From Symbiodinium natans (taxonomy: Eukaryota > Sar > Dinophyceae > Suessiales > Symbiodiniaceae): a DNA stretch of 64,000 bases. Shown in pieces: positions 33,210-45,423 of the stretch (positions within the stretch are counted from its first letter, which is position 1; every line of letters starts with the position of its first letter). The stretch lies in NCBI GenBank assembly GCA_905221605.1, contig CAJNDS010002507.1, forward strand, positions 233,501 through 297,500, written 5' to 3'. The notes under the pieces are model-generated. The model had not been told where the DNA came from. It ran no database searches and saw only the letters and a program-made list of their open reading frames with translations. The position numbers and the translations under genes were made by a program.

Positions 33210-34690
33210 CTTGAGAAAGTGTTTACACATGGAAGATGTAGAAACCCAAAGGACCCAAAGCATACACGAAAGCACAAGCCAAAACCAGAACCAGTCGCTG
33301 AATTTGGCTACTCACGAGGTGTGGAAGATGCGCCCGAGTCTCTAAGCAGCCCTGTGGAGATCCTGAATTGGCCGCTGGCCTGGGAATGCCCGAGCTGCGT
33401 GAGGGATCCTGAGGGTTGTTTTGGCCTTTCTTGTGCATGGCATGGCTCACCTCGGATCTCCTTGTCCTCTATCTGTTCCTTCAGTGAACCAAATGAACCT
33501 ATCGGCATTCGATTGCGTTCTCTCATACGAATCTCTCGTATTCTCTCCGAAGTTCTTTCGTACTCAGTATTGCTCAGTGATGCTGGCAACCTGGGTAGAC
33601 CTTGGCCGCCTCGACTCGCCAGATAATATGCCCATCCTGCACGTTGCCGCCGAGCATGCCAAAGTGCGGCCAAATCTGACTGGCCAGCGGCCACCCAATG
33701 CCGCCGCACTGTAATCCATTGCAATCCTGTCCTCCAGTGCTGCCATCTGATGCGCAACCCTTTGCATCGCCGGCAACTAGTTTCTAATCGAACAACGTGG
33801 CCATCCAGGACCCGGTCGGTTTGCCAACGACTTTCTGTGACCATCCGGGAGGATCGACGCTGACCCCGACAGAGGGATGCTGATCTACGAATGCGAATGT
33901 CGCCGCTGGAGGCACCTGGCACACCACACCGCTGAGGATGGTGGACATTGGTGACATGAGGGCGTTCACGAACCAACCGAACCACTGTGTGTCCAGGATC
34001 AAAGCCAAGCTCGCCACGCAACCCAATAAGCGAGCAATAGGCGACTGGACACTGCTCCATGGTTAATTAGAACACTGCAGAAAACGAAGAGCTTGAAAAG
34101 CCATTGGCAATCAACCCTTTTAGTCTTGTGTCCTTCTGAACGTTTCCTCCTTCATATCCGCCCTGACCAGTCTGGTTGATTAGATGACCCTTGCTTCGGG
34201 AACCAGAGGATGAACACACGACATCACGCGACATCACGCGACAATGCATCGAGCAAATCATCTCGGCGCCATGGTTCCCTGGTATGTTGTGGTGGTGTTG
34301 AGTCTTCTGGCGCATACCCGTAGAAGATTCTCCAAGTCGTGGCACGTGCCAGGATTGTACAGGTCGTGCAGTGCCCCTGTTTCGGTAGGGGGCAAGATGC
34401 GCCAAGTCGTCAAGGCAAGGACAAAGTATTACCATCTGGCGGCTGCGGTGAATGCAAAGCAACCGTGGCGAAACCTTTTTTTGTGGCTTGGTCATCTAGG
34501 GAACGATGGAGTTTTTGAACCCGCTGTTGGGCATCTTGGTGACTGTTCCCTGACTAAACTCGTCGGTCAGGCGAATGTGTTGGTTTTGTTTGGCTGTCTC
34601 CTGCAGAGACCAAGCAGGCCGCTGAATGCCACGTGAAGCCTCGACTTGTCCCGGCGTGCTGTGTGGGGGGTTGAGGGCTAAAAAGCAAAG
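33210..34690. other. No supported gene
   Basis: A 250-codon minus frame (33308-34060) is open but reads as low-order, Arg-rich sequence in conflict with two other minus frames. It may be a shadow of decayed coding DNA. A short ACATCACGCG duplication is at about 34213-34235. Confidence 0.3.
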
Positions 34691-34699
34691 CCGGGGCCA

Positions 34700-34900
34700 A
34701 CCAGCACCTTTCGCGAGCCCGCCAAGCTGTCGAGACCGCTTTTCGTGTTAACCTTGCTGTGGAAAGTGGGTAAGGTTCTGCGAGTGGGCATTGGTCCCGC
34801 TGGCCGAAGCCCTCGGCATCAGCGAGCAGGATGTGTTGCCAGCGACCTGGTGTCGGCTCTTGTCTGCTCTTGTCGGCTCTTGTCGGCTTTGTCAACTGAC
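34700..34900 (+). other. Exon-like coding remnant
   Basis: One frame reads 'QHLSRARQAVETAFRVNLAV' (34702-34765). A neighbouring frame reads 'CEWALVPLAEALGISEQDVL' then 'PATWCRLLSALVG' (about 34779-34880). No intron of normal size fits between them, so this may be another coding piece with an indel. Confidence 0.25.
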
Positions 34901-34976
34901 CAGACGGGGGTAAAGTTTATGACAGTTCGTTCATGGAGCCCATGGTGTTGGCATACCTTACTTTGGGTCAGCTGAA

Positions 34977-35399
34977 ATGCAACAATTCAGACTTCATTTG
35001 TGGTGGAGTTCTAGACTGCCCACAGCAAATCACGATGAGAACCTAGGGGCACAACTGTCCGAACAGGCAATCAGGTTTCTGCTTGACTTGCAAGGTCTGG
35101 GGCAGAAATTCTGCGCCAGCCAGAGGTCTCAGCAGGGGCCTATGCAAGTGTCACATGTGCTGCAGCAATCCGCTGTCGCACTCGCAACAAGTACTGTGCC
35201 TGCCAGGCATTGCTCCGATGCGGACAGCGAGGCTGTGCGCAGTCTCAATATGTTTCAGGCAAAGTTCTTTGACTATGCAGGTCTGGACATCGTATTCGCG
35301 CGCCAGATGCTAAGTCTCTTCGCATGGGTTGATGTGTTGCAACGGGCGCGTGTTCCCGTATTTGAGAGGCTATGCTGTTCCTGCACCTGCTCCACGTGA
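34977..35399 (+). CDS. Hypothetical plus-strand ORF
   Basis: The frame starts MQQFRLHLWWSSRLPTANHD and reads 'QLSEQAIRFLLDLQGLGQKF', 'SDADSEAVRSLNMFQAKFFD' and 'ARQMLSLFAWVDVLQRARVP'. The pattern is that of a helical protein. It may be part of a gene continuing into the exon at 35558. No family recognised. Confidence 0.33.
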   Translation: MQQFRLHLWWSSRLPTANHDENLGAQLSEQAIRFLLDLQGLGQKFCASQRSQQGPMQVSHVLQQSAVALATSTVPARHCSDADSEAVRSLNMFQAKFFDYAGLDIVFARQMLSLFAWVDVLQRARVPVFERLCCSCTCST

Positions 35400-35557
35400 G
35401 CCGTACAGGCTTGGGATGTCCACGGGGAGGGAGACGGAGTGAAAAAGGGATGTGCACAGAGTTTGCATTTTGAGCCTCGGCAGACACTGCCGGCATCGGC
35501 AACACTTGCTGCTCTCGATACGAGATTCCGGACACACTTTTATCTTTCCTCACGCAG

Positions 35558-35622
35558 AGGAAGGGGTACTGGAACGCCAAGTCGATGCAGCGCTTTGCCG
35601 CGGAGCTTGAAGCTTACCTTAT
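35558..35622 (+). CDS. Short internal exon candidate
   Basis: TTTCCTCACGCAG| opens RKGYWNAKSMQRFAAELEAY and the DNA then meets a consensus donor |GTGAGT at 35623. Both splice signals and the codon bias are good (phase 0 in, phase 2 out). Neighbouring exons could not be fixed. Confidence 0.42.
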
Positions 35623-36334
35623 GTGAGTGCCACCTGCACTGGACGCGACTGAACGTGCACACGTTACAAATCTTCGGGTTCCAAGGTCAGACATGTCAGC
35701 TGAACTCAGCCACCAGTCCGATGCCTGTCGGGTTGGGCCACATGGGGTTTGTTTTTCCACCAGGTGCTGCTGTTGCTGCGCGGAAAGGTCATAGCAGGTT
35801 AACCCCATTCAATGGTGTGATCAATTTTTTGGTGCCGAGGTGCTTGCAGCGAATCTTCACCGGGTGCGTGCAGTACCAGACAAGCATCCTTCGGGGCTCG
35901 CAAGAAGGAAAGATGCATGCAGCTCAGGCCAAGGTAGTTGACACATGTTGACACAGTTTCTATGGCGTGATATGGCTTGTGTACACTCTTCCATCGACGT
36001 TTCTTGATGGCAGCAAGTCTGCTTCATTTGCCAGGTAGGACCCTGACGAATTTGATTACTGCATTGCGAGACATCGCCTTGCATTAGCCAACCAGTATAG
36101 CCAACCTGGAAGACCGGGCCGAGCTTGGAACAATCTGGAACACAAGAGCATCACAAGAGCTCACACAACGCAAGTAAGATAAGTAAGAGCAAACAAGGAC
36201 ACAGAAGAACAAAGCGGCGACCTGCAGCGACAATGGCCCACCAAGCTCAATGGAATCAGAAGATTGGGGCGCAGGCAGTTGTGATGTGTGACTCTTTGAA
36301 GACGCTTGAAGCAAACGTCCGGAAGAGGATTCCG

Positions 36335-36565
36335 TTTGCCGCGGGTAGAGGAACCGTCGTCTTGGAAGTTTTGCCTACCGTCGTGGCCGTCTGGTTCTCG
36401 GAAGTGTACCTACCGTTGCGGTCACGGCTCTTTGAAGCGTACCTACCGTATCCTACCGTCGTCCTGGAAGTTTCACCTTTCGTGGCCGCCTGGTTCTTGG
36501 GAGTATACGTCGTGGTCGCCTGAGTCTTCGGCCTTGGGCGTGTACCTACCATCGCAGTCGCTTGG
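36335..36565. repeat. Degenerate minisatellite with GTACCTACCGTCG core
   Basis: Four or five diverged units carry CTACCGTCGTGG, CGCCTGGTTCTTGG and GGAAGTTT segments with a period of roughly 45-60 bases. Confidence 0.6.
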
Positions 36566-36569
36566 GAAA

Positions 36570-37430
36570 GCTACGCTGTTGAGTCTTTGAATGGGCTCAT
36601 AGAGTTTCTCCAAAAGTTGCTGTGGGGATACCCTTGCAATGCTTCGTAGCAATTGAGGTCGACATCATGTTTTCGCTTGGCGCTGGTGGTCATTGCGCAA
36701 CGGGCCAGACTCCGAGTTCGAGAGGGGGTGACTGCGGCTTGGGTCGGGAGCGTTGCAAGCAACAGCATCTTCAGTTCTTTCCCCTTGACAAATTTACGTT
36801 TGGCAATTGGAGGTTCATAGCGCTCCGACTCTCACACCTTTGATGCGTGTACAGGCCTCAGGCCAACGGACCGCATGGCTTCAGTCGACTTTAGGTTATG
36901 ACCCTTATTTCGCATTTTGCTTTGAATTGTTGCTTCAGAAACTGACAATTGCCTTTATGGCCACGACCAAGGTGGCCATGCTTCTGCTGCGGTTGAGCGG
37001 GGTTCCAAATGAGAAGGGAATGAGTTGATCATTGATTGTTGGTCACGCTCGTTGACCATTGTCAGGCATATGCCGTGGTGCATCTGACCTTGGCGTGGCG
37101 GCAAGACAGGCAGCACAGAATCATTTCGGCTTGGTTATCCTGTGGAGGGTGCTGAAGCGCGTGCCGACTAGCGGAGCTATCATGCAAAGCGTAGCTCACT
37201 GATAGATGGGGTCTGTGGCCAAAGATTCCAAATTCGAGGCAAAGCTGAACCCTCAAAATCCGAAAGCTCAAGTGGTGCAGCGGAGAGGACATTTTTCAGG
37301 AGCGTTGCCTGCGTGCGCAGACAGGTCAGATCCCAGGGTTTAGTTTAGCTTGTCAAACGATAACGAGTAGAACAAAAACGAGAACATTTTTCAGGGTTTT
37401 TGTTGTCTGGCAGCGTGCGGTCCAGTGGCT
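36570..37430. other. No supported gene
   Basis: No coherent exon or repeat beyond short frames. Confidence 0.35.
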
Positions 37431-37432
37431 GT

Positions 37433-37483
37433 GCTTTGCAGCGCTTTGCAGCGCTTTGCAACGCTTTGCAACGCTTTGCAACG
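37433..37483. repeat. 10-bp tandem repeat (GCTTTGCARC)
   Basis: Five consecutive copies of a decamer, CGCTTTGCAG or CGCTTTGCAA. Confidence 0.88.
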
Positions 37484-37599
37484 TGTTGTAGGGGCTTTGG
37501 CCTGGATTCCCCAGTTTGCACAGAAAACTCTTTAAGACGATGCCATCGGAATGCCCCCGGATGTGGATGGCAGAGTTATAGTTAAAGGCTTTGTACATA

Positions 37600-37650
37600 G
37601 ACATAGAGAGAGGGAGGGAGGGAGAGAGGGAGAGAGGGAGAGAGAGATTG
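37600..37650. repeat. (GGGA)n/(GA)n microsatellite
   Basis: Purine-only run of about 46 bases. Confidence 0.85.
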
Positions 37651-38365
37651 TGCGCTCCCAAGGCTTGTCTGTTCAAAGGACTCCAACTCGTATTCTCTCG
37701 AAAACCACAGCGTTGGAATGTATGCAAACGCTGTAAAACGATAAGAAAAGACGATAGCAAATTTGAGGGACAAGCCAATTTCCATCGGATGTTTTTACAG
37801 CACCATATTGGCGTCTACATACTGCATTGCAGAGCGCTTATGCAGGCCGCCCGAACCTTCAGTGCAGACACAACGGAATCCCTTTAATCAGCATGTTATG
37901 CTGCAGCTCCTTCTTGAGACCTGGTTTATTGACTATGGCTAACTGCTGTTCAAGAATGTTCATCTCCCACTAGGGCCCTGGAACTCATGCTTTTTTCTTC
38001 ACCGGCCAGAGGGTTTCACGGTGGAAACCCGAATGGCTTTGTTCCAAACTTTTCCCAACATAGGTACACAAGAGTACACGTCTGCTAGACTTTGCGTTAC
38101 ATGATGTTCTGCAACCTTGTGTGGCTCGTGTGCGCTCGAGAGATGTTGGTGTCAAGTGGGCGGCAGTTGGACGTGTACTACTGTGCATTGGACGACTTGC
38201 TCACCTTGCCCAGCTTCTGGAAGGTCCTCCGAGATGCACAGTCGTCATGAAGATTCATGAAGCAACCCTTGGTGCCTGGCAAATGCGGCAAGTTCCAAGT
38301 TCCAATCGAGTGGGGAGCTCGGCCAAGTTGCGACTTTCCTGCGCTGACTGCTGACCCCTTGTGAA

Positions 38366-38690
38366 TCACCAACCCGGCACAAGGTTTCTGTGCTTGCTGC
38401 TCAAGTCGCCAAAGGGGCTGAGTGACTGCAGCAAGTGTTTAGAATTTCCGCTTGGCAGTTCTGATCTCAACGGGGGAAGTGCTCGAACCAGTTTTTCCTC
38501 CCCGAGCGCTTGGGGAAGATGTGCACTGCTGCTGTACAAAACTACCGTCCAGTGGCATTTGTGTCGTTTCAGCTTGCCGACCGCAGCTTGCAGCAAGTGC
38601 ACTTCGAGGACGGGGGCAAAGACCGTGAATGATTTGGATTCAATGGCAGGACCTTTCATAGTTTCTAGTTGCCGTAGAGGCGGCAACGTA
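38366..38690 (-). CDS. Hypothetical minus-strand terminal exon
   Basis: A minus-strand frame reads MKGPAIESKSFTVFAPVLEV, 'HLLQAAVGKLKRHKCHWTVV' and 'LGEEKLVRALPPLRSELPSG', ending HRNLVPGW at the stop at 38366. It is the most protein-like of the frames here, but the plus strand is also open, so strand and reality are uncertain. Confidence 0.33.
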
Positions 38691-38950
38691 CAACGCAAAA
38701 GCGGGCGCAAGGGGCAACATGAGCAACGATCACAATACAACGTGCATCAATGTGCAAAGCCCCAGCAAGGTCAACTCAAAAAGGCAGGACGCCTCAACCA
38801 GAATGTACATGAGAGCTGCCATGGAGGAGGCGGAGGAAGCGGAGGTGCATCCTTAGTTTAGTTAGATGGCTTTTCAAGAACGGGTCCCTTAGAGCGCATC
38901 ATGTACCGCTAGATCCTGGACCAGAAACCACAGGATAGTTGCCTTAACAT

Positions 38951-39031
38951 CGGTCTTTCAATGACCGAAGAGAGAAAGACAGGGCCCGGGCGTGCTGCCT
39001 TGCCTGTGAGAGAGAGAGGGCACGCCCGGGC
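38951..39031. repeat. Two nested-in-tandem hairpins
   Basis: CGGTC-TTTCAAT-GACCG at 38951-38967 is followed by a perfect 12-bp inverted repeat, GCCCGGGCGTGC at 38984-38995 with GCACGCCCGGGC at 39020-39031, loop 24 bases. No coding sequence is associated. Confidence 0.8.
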
Positions 39032-39039
39032 ACTTCCGC

Positions 39040-41160
39040 CTTTTGGGGCTTCGTAGGCTATTATAACTCTTTATATCATAACTGAATCATAGCGCAAAGA
39101 TACAGGGAGCCCAAATAGTAGTTAGGTTTGAGTTGTTGGGCGCAAAGAAGGAAGACTGGACAGCCGCCGGGTGTGTAGACGGATTGCAGGCCGTTGGAAG
39201 AAGCGCAGCTAGATGGGGCCAAACAATTATGTCATAGGCCTGTGAGCAGAGCAGTTGCTCTTCTTTCTATTGTTGCATTTGATTGTGCTTGAAGATCTCC
39301 GGGGCTTGGGGGTTATAGGCCCGTGAAATGAAGTCTGTCTTCAGAGCAGAACTTAAACCACAACATCGACATCCCCTTCAAATCTCATCATTCATCACTC
39401 GATTCATCTAGATCCCGTCCATGTCCACTAATGTCAACAAAAAGTCCATTTGGCATGGTAGACCTCATGCAGTTGCACAGGGGATGTTGGTCGAGACTCA
39501 GTTTCTTGGCGGAGCAGGTGGAAGTTAATTGCCGGGAGCAAGCACCGAATTATTCAAGTGCAATCCAGGGTTCGCATCCGAAACAGCCGCTACTCTAATT
39601 AATGGCTGCAGGATGCCAGATTGGACAGTGGGCTTCCGAAGGTCCGAAGGCCCTCTGATCGTATGGGCCAGTTAGTGAATTGGGCGGGCGCGTGCGATGC
39701 AACCTCGTCCGGTGTGTTGCTTGCTGCAGATCTTGCGGCTTGCACACTTGTTAACGTCATCTCAGCCGCAAATTTCGCGGCAGAGACTGCGTTGCCTGGC
39801 GGCAATGGCAAAAAGGCCTGAAGATGCGATTCCAAGAATCCACAACCTCCTCGCCACCCAAATGAACTTGTATCTCAAAGAGTGCCCCTGAAAGGTTGTC
39901 AAAACTTTGCTTGCTTCCTGTGGTAGCTGGGCTCAAAATCTCGCATCGCTTGTCGATGCCCTTCCCACCAGACCTGGCCTTCAAGCCTATGGCCTGGGGC
40001 AAACGCAGAGACGCAGCCGGTCTCGATCAAATGCCCAAGCCCCAGTTTGAGTTGGCACACTGGTCCCCCAAGGTTACCCAAACAGTGCTTGCACTTGGAA
40101 ATGCTTTGGTGGTCTTGCTACGAAATAGATCGCTGAAGCCTCCAAATCGATGACCCTCCGCTCACGCCTGGGTGTCGTGCACATATATGAAGACCGTTGT
40201 GGTGTTTCCGCGTGCGCGTGATGCTTTCGTTCAGGCATCACGTCCTTTTCATGGACTGTACTCATCAAGAGGTGTCCCAAACATCGCAACTATTGTGCGT
40301 TCAGAAGGGGCTCGATGGGCTTCCGGCGTGTGCCAAGTTACAGTAGGTCCTGTGCACTTCCGTGCTCGAACTCGTGCTCCCGTCCGCTGCGCATTGCCAC
40401 ACCTCCAACGAACGAGTGGGTATGGCGGCGGAGCTCATGAACACCTTGGCTACTTTGCCGGACATTTAGACCGCCCTCTTACTTCTTCGGCACCGTTGCT
40501 CATACAACAAGGTCGGCTTCTCTGCTTCACCATGCGCCTGACCCCGCAGCCTTGCAAGAGTTCGACTCGAACACGCTTGCCTGGAGCAGCTGGGAAGCCT
40601 TCAACGCAGCACGCCTGGAGGCCGGCCACCTTGCAGGTCGCCGCAGGCGGTTCTGCCTTTGCAGCGCAGCCCGGCATGCGCCGGCCCTGAGCCAAAGGTT
40701 GGATGCCAACTGTAGGGAGGAGCTCTCACAACCCCCGCCTGCGACTCTTGCAGCAACCAGGTGCAGGTTCTTGATGGTTTGTGGCTCTTGGCCTTTCAGC
40801 AGAAGCCCTTGGCCTGGACATCCGGTGCCTCCGGCTGCCCCGACATTTGGGCACAAAACCAAAACCTGAATTTTTCAAATGTTCGAGGTTTCAAAACCTT
40901 TCTCAAGATAACTTTCTCCAGATTCTCATGGTGGTTTTAAAAAAGTAGCCAGACGCGATTTTTTGTCGAGCTTTTGAGAAAGCTGGAAAATATCAAAAGC
41001 AGCTTCCACAGACATGGAATGGAACCCTGCGATGGGTCAGAGGTGGAGAAGCGAGGCCTGTTGCCGGCGCGCCCCTCTCAGACTAGGTCCTGTGAGGCGG
41101 GGGACGAGATTCTCCGCAGTGTTACGTGGCGGATAAGAAACTGGCAATGTCTGGGCCTTT
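39040..41160. other. Mostly unassigned; exon-like pieces near 39.6-40.0 and 40.5 kb
   Basis: At 40530-40638 the plus strand reads DPAALQEFDSNTLAWSSWEA then FNAARLEAGHLA before GCAG|GTCGCC, with strong G/C-ending codons; this is the best exon candidate in the stretch. At 39.6-40.0 kb both strands have plausible frames (for example minus 'SPATTGSKQSFDNLSGALFE'), so no call is made. Confidence 0.3.
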
Positions 41161-41164
41161 GTTT

Positions 41165-41425
41165 ATTGATGAAAGGGTTTTGGGTTTCAGGGTTTAGGGG
41201 TTTATGGATTTGGGGGTCTAACGGTTTAACTGCTCATGGGGTCTTGGTGAGCTGGCAAGTGCCCAGCAGTCCCACAGGCCAGGCAGCAAAAAAAGGCATT
41301 TAGGGGTTGGGGTCTTGGAGTCTTTGGAGTTAAAGGATTTAGGGATTTGAGGTTTAGGGGTTTGAGGGCTTCGGCGAGCCAGAGGTTCGGGGTTTGGCCG
41401 TTCAGGGGTTTGTGGTTTTGTTTTG
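41165..41425. repeat. Interstitial telomere-like degenerate TTTAGGG tract
   Basis: GGGTTTCAGGGTTTAGGGG, GGTTTAGGGG and related TTTAGGG/TTTGGGG variants cluster at 41165-41225 and 41300-41420. The plant/alveolate-type telomere repeat is TTTAGGG. The copies are heavily diverged. Confidence 0.6.
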
Positions 41426-41429
41426 TTAA

Positions 41430-43100
41430 GATTTCGGGTTTAGGCCCATGCCACGCACTTGGGTTAGCTTTCGTTGGACTTGACTTGCCCCTCAAGTTGT
41501 TTCTGGGCTGCTCAAGCACGAGACGCAGTCAGCAAGTTCATGTCTGCGTTTTGCTTCCACCAGCAAAGTTCTTCACCGTGCCATGCTTACTCTATGCAAG
41601 GCCGTGTGGCCCTGGCAATGGCGCGAATGCAGGCCACAAAGTGCACGAGATCCGAAACTGTCGTTTGCGGTGCACAGTGGAATATGCAGGGCGCAGCGCT
41701 CTTCGTGTTGCTGGTGTCTACAAGGCAGGCTTGGAGTCTGCAGGCGCGTCCCGGCGTCCCCCTTGGCGGACATGCTTGGTGGCCCGGTCATCAAGTAGGA
41801 AAGAAGCCTTGAAAGGTGAAAATCCAACAGCAGATTTTGTTGGCTGATTCAGGCTGATTCTAACATCGTGGGTATCATTAAAACTAAATTTGCATGGATG
41901 GCTTTGCCCGCTTCTTTATCAGCTATGCTCTCTTGGCATGAGAAGATGTGGACGTTGATCCTAGAATCTTGTCCAGGTCGAGTGAATTGTTCATAAACAT
42001 TCCGCGGCGGAGCTGAGACTTTGCACACTGGATTCTTGAGGCCCTGTGGAAATTGACAAATTTGGACCAGATTTTTCGATCTGAGTACGAGTACCGTGTA
42101 GCCGACGACCCTCTAACGGCCGGGGCTCTTCTTGTCGATGCACTTGCGCCCTGGAAGAGTTGGTAGGGCACCTGCTTCGACAATGTTGCCCTGATGGTTT
42201 CCGCCTGAGCATCAGCGCAATTGGCTACATGTTTGGATTTGCTTCGGTAATGTGTGTCATGTACAAATGCTGGCGCTAAAGTTCATCTTACACATCGGGA
42301 TTGCTGCCAAATCTGGGTTGAAACTTGAGATTGCGCTTCCGAATGTTCAAGTCTGTTCTTGAGGCCCATTGCTGCGATCAGCCGGAACGTGGGCAGCCGA
42401 GTTCCGCACCACCTGATTTGATTTGTTCGGGTGGGACACCATTCGGTTTTGGGTGGCGCCTCTGGTGGTTCCGAACGGAAACCGAGCACTTAGCATTCCA
42501 GAACTGCTCAGCAAGTATTTTGACAGTATGTTGACAATGTTGCCGCAAAGTAGGCCAAGATACTGGGGATAGGATTGCGCGGCCGCCCAGGGTCTGGAAG
42601 CAGTTCAAGCAGGGTCGTTGACTGGGTTCCGCGAGGCTGCTTTGCGCCAGATGGCATGCTGAAAGAAGGCACTTACGAAGAATGCTGCGGCACCGGCCTG
42701 AGCGTTCATGACTGAGCAGGCCAAACACTGAATAGACACTGCGGCCCATTTTAAGTGAGGACTCGCCTTCCAAGAATTCATGCTGGTGTTCTTGGGCAAG
42801 GCAGCTGAAATCGCAGTCTCTTCATTGAGGTTGATGACTCATGACTTGGTGCATTCCCGAAAGATCCCGCAAGTACTTTGTGCTGGGGACGAGGGGCGTT
42901 CACGCATGTAAGTAAGTGCGTGGGTTAACACAAACAACAAGCACCTTTTATTAAGGCCCTTTGGTTTCGAAATGATGAAACATTTCCGATATGGCTGCAA
43001 TCGCTGGCCACCCAATGAGATCGGTATTTACCTGACATTATGCGCCCGCGACAAAGATCGAAACAGATTATGCCAACAGAACCATCTGCCCGAAACAAAC
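41430..43100. other. No supported gene
   Basis: Overlapping frames on both strands (for example 41347-41847 plus and 42378-42773 minus) lack coherent motifs or splice support. Confidence 0.35.
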
Positions 43101-43107
43101 AAGAGCA

Positions 43108-43127
43108 CACACACACACACAAGCACA
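43108..43127. repeat. (CA)n microsatellite
   Basis: About nine CA units. Confidence 0.85.
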
Positions 43128-43626
43128 AAAAGCAAACAAACACACTTTGCACATCTCAGGTGGCTTCATCTTTGCCTCGGGAAACTTGTACACACATCCA
43201 CAATGTGCTCTTCTTCTCTTCTGTGAGCTTTGGATTTGACACTGCCCCAAGACTTCTTGATGGCTTTCCGCTCCTTTTGTTGAGAGGAATGCTCATCTAG
43301 CCAAGCCATTTTTCAAGCTTTTTGGCAGTGTGACCCGAAGAGATGTGTCTCGAAAAGTCGAGATGTCGTTATCGTTGTAACGGCCGATCTTCAGCCTTTT
43401 GATTTGCGTTCCCAGTCGGATGGCCAGCATTGCCTTCAACCGGCCGCTGCACTGAAGGATGATCAGGTTGATTGAAGGTCAGCCAATTGCTGCTGAGCTT
43501 GCTGCAAATGATTCTGCAGCTCCTGAAGCTCTGTGACTTTCTGTGGGGATGAAGCAGCGAAATGAGCTACTGGGACTTATCTGGGCTTTGTCTCGATTCG
43601 GCAATGGTCAAAGTTGGTGCTGACTC

Positions 43627-43668
43627 CGGCGGAGGAGGAGGAGGAGGAGGAGGAGGAGGAGGAGGGAG
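43627..43668. repeat. (GGA)n microsatellite
   Basis: Twelve or so GGA/GGAGG units. Confidence 0.88.
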
Positions 43669-43950
43669 GGCGATCGTTGCTTTTTCCAAGCTGCAACAGC
43701 CTTGTCAACATCAAGGTTGAGGGATCAACCGTTTTTTAAGTACCTTTCCGCATAGGATGGAGTCTCGGATGCTTCGGGTGAGAGTAGCTCCACCCACCAA
43801 CCGTTGGCAAGGCCCTACCCAGGCTACACAAGTTCAGGGTAGTTCGGGCAGCTTAATTTCAAGAACGCCACTTCCTGCAAAAAATTGGCAAGAGCCCACG
43901 CCGATGATGGAACAAGTTTAGGGAGTTTCTTCCCAAGCATAGGAGTGTTG

Positions 43951-44736
43951 TCAGAAATATGATTCAAGAATACAATCCCAAAGCTCGACCTTTCCTCTTG
44001 CCTTGATATCCTTGATTCCCAGTACTGCCCAAGAAGAGCATGACTCTTCTTGGCGGGCGTGATGGCATGAGCAAACGTAGGATATCATCAACAGGCTCAT
44101 GGTATGGTGTCCAAGATCATGAATGCTCCAGGTGGCAAGTTGGCCCCCGGTGCATGCACTGCGTGACCCATCAGGAGCAGGAAGGGGCGACGCGATTCGA
44201 GCTACGGAGTGCTGAGCTTGAAATAGCTTTCCTTTACCCCGATGCACTAGATTAAGGCCACCCTTCACAAACGCAAAAGTGGTGGCAGATCTGCTTGTGA
44301 GAAGTTCCGGCAATGTGTCGAAAGATTGGCACTGTGTCTCCATCAAGTGAAATTTCAATTGCTCACGAAACCTTTTTCGGTATGGGTGCTTTGATGCTTC
44401 AGCTTTCGTTGGGTAAGGTACCGCCTGGGTCCCCAATTCTGCATTATCTAGTGACGATGGCATGAGTCGGTGAAAAGCATCCGCGCCTGACACTCTACCT
44501 CTGCATGTGTCCCTGGTTGTGTCCTCCACTCTTTTCTTGGTCCATGACTGGACTTCGAGCAAGAAGAATGGAAACACGATTGTGTGAAGGTTCAAAAAAT
44601 GAAGCAACTTGGACTGATCATGCAATTCGGCTGTGCCGGGAAGGTTCCACCCAGAACAGAAATGCACCTGACATCCCCGAAAAAGTTCCGGACAGCAGTT
44701 ACGAGGGAATTGCCGAACACTGTTGTAAAGATTCAC
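43951..44736 (-). CDS. Hypothetical 261-codon minus-strand ORF
   Basis: The frame is uninterrupted for 783 bases in sequence of ordinary composition, which is unlikely by chance. It reads MNLYNSVRQFPRNCCPELFR, 'AVPYPTKAEASKHPYRKRFR', 'EQLKFHLMETQCQSFDTLPE' and 'GGQLATWSIHDLGHHTMSLL'. No signal peptide, clear membrane span or known motif is visible. It could be a domesticated or decayed retroelement frame or a single large exon. Confidence 0.38.
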   Translation of the reverse strand: MNLYNSVRQFPRNCCPELFRGCQVHFCSGWNLPGTAELHDQSKLLHFLNLHTIVFPFFLLEVQSWTKKRVEDTTRDTCRGRVSGADAFHRLMPSSLDNAELGTQAVPYPTKAEASKHPYRKRFREQLKFHLMETQCQSFDTLPELLTSRSATTFAFVKGGLNLVHRGKGKLFQAQHSVARIASPLPAPDGSRSACTGGQLATWSIHDLGHHTMSLLMISYVCSCHHARQEESCSSWAVLGIKDIKARGKVELWDCILESYF

Positions 44737-44839
44737 ATATTAGTTTGTGTGTATGTCGGGTTGATCAGACCCCCTGGAGCTTTGTCAGCGACGGCCAAGT
44801 GATGAGCCCCGAAAGTTCCAACGATGTGCATGGCACATC

Positions 44840-45000
44840 ACGGCACAGGCCATCAGAGATTTGGAGGATGTTGAGGAGCTGCGTGAGGCAAACTGGAGCA
44901 GACCGCTGCTCGCAGTGTTTTTTGAAAGCACTAAGGGGAAACACTGCGACATGTTTGCGCTGCATGCGCTGATTTGGTGGCTATTCAAGCTTGTCTTGCT
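44840..45000 (+). CDS. Exon candidate with acidic helix
   Basis: The plus frame reads IRDLEDVEELREANWSRPLL, 'AVFFESTKGKHCDMFALHAL' and 'IWWLFKLVLLCLLHILC', the last part being hydrophobic and possibly intronic. A donor-like TTTG|GTGGCT lies at 44978. No family recognised. Confidence 0.3.
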
Positions 45001-45423
45001 GTGTCTCCTACATATCCTGTGCCCTTGCAACCCAACTACACTCGTGACGGTGTTGACACAGATTCAGACCGTCATGAAGACGTACTTGCTTTTCGCTAGG
45101 ACCTTACTTCGAGTGATCGTCCTAAGTTTGGCTTGTGCGGAGGGAGTGCTTGAGAATCTTCAAAGATGACATAAGATGACTGTAGTAAAGATAGCAACCA
45201 GATGAGGTGAACAGCCTTGACACCCTTGCTTGGGAGCTGGCTGCCCAAGCGGAAGGCATGCAACCACCGAGTTGCTACAAAGGTTTCCAAGATTGACAAC
45301 AATTGAACGTTCTTGAAGTGCATTGGCATTGCATTGGCTACGCATGTGCCACTTCAGTGACATTCCGTGGCAGCGGTTGTGTGTGCACTCGGATTTGTGG
45401 AAGGAGTTTGTGGTCTGGATCAG

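Noticed and set aside
39560-39590. GGGTTCGCATCC resembling a tRNA T-loop
   Set aside because: No matching acceptor, D or anticodon stems upstream.
43301-43322. AGCCATTTTTCAAG resembling a degraded spliced-leader relic
   Set aside because: Needs a three-base gap and no coding sequence follows; too weak to call.
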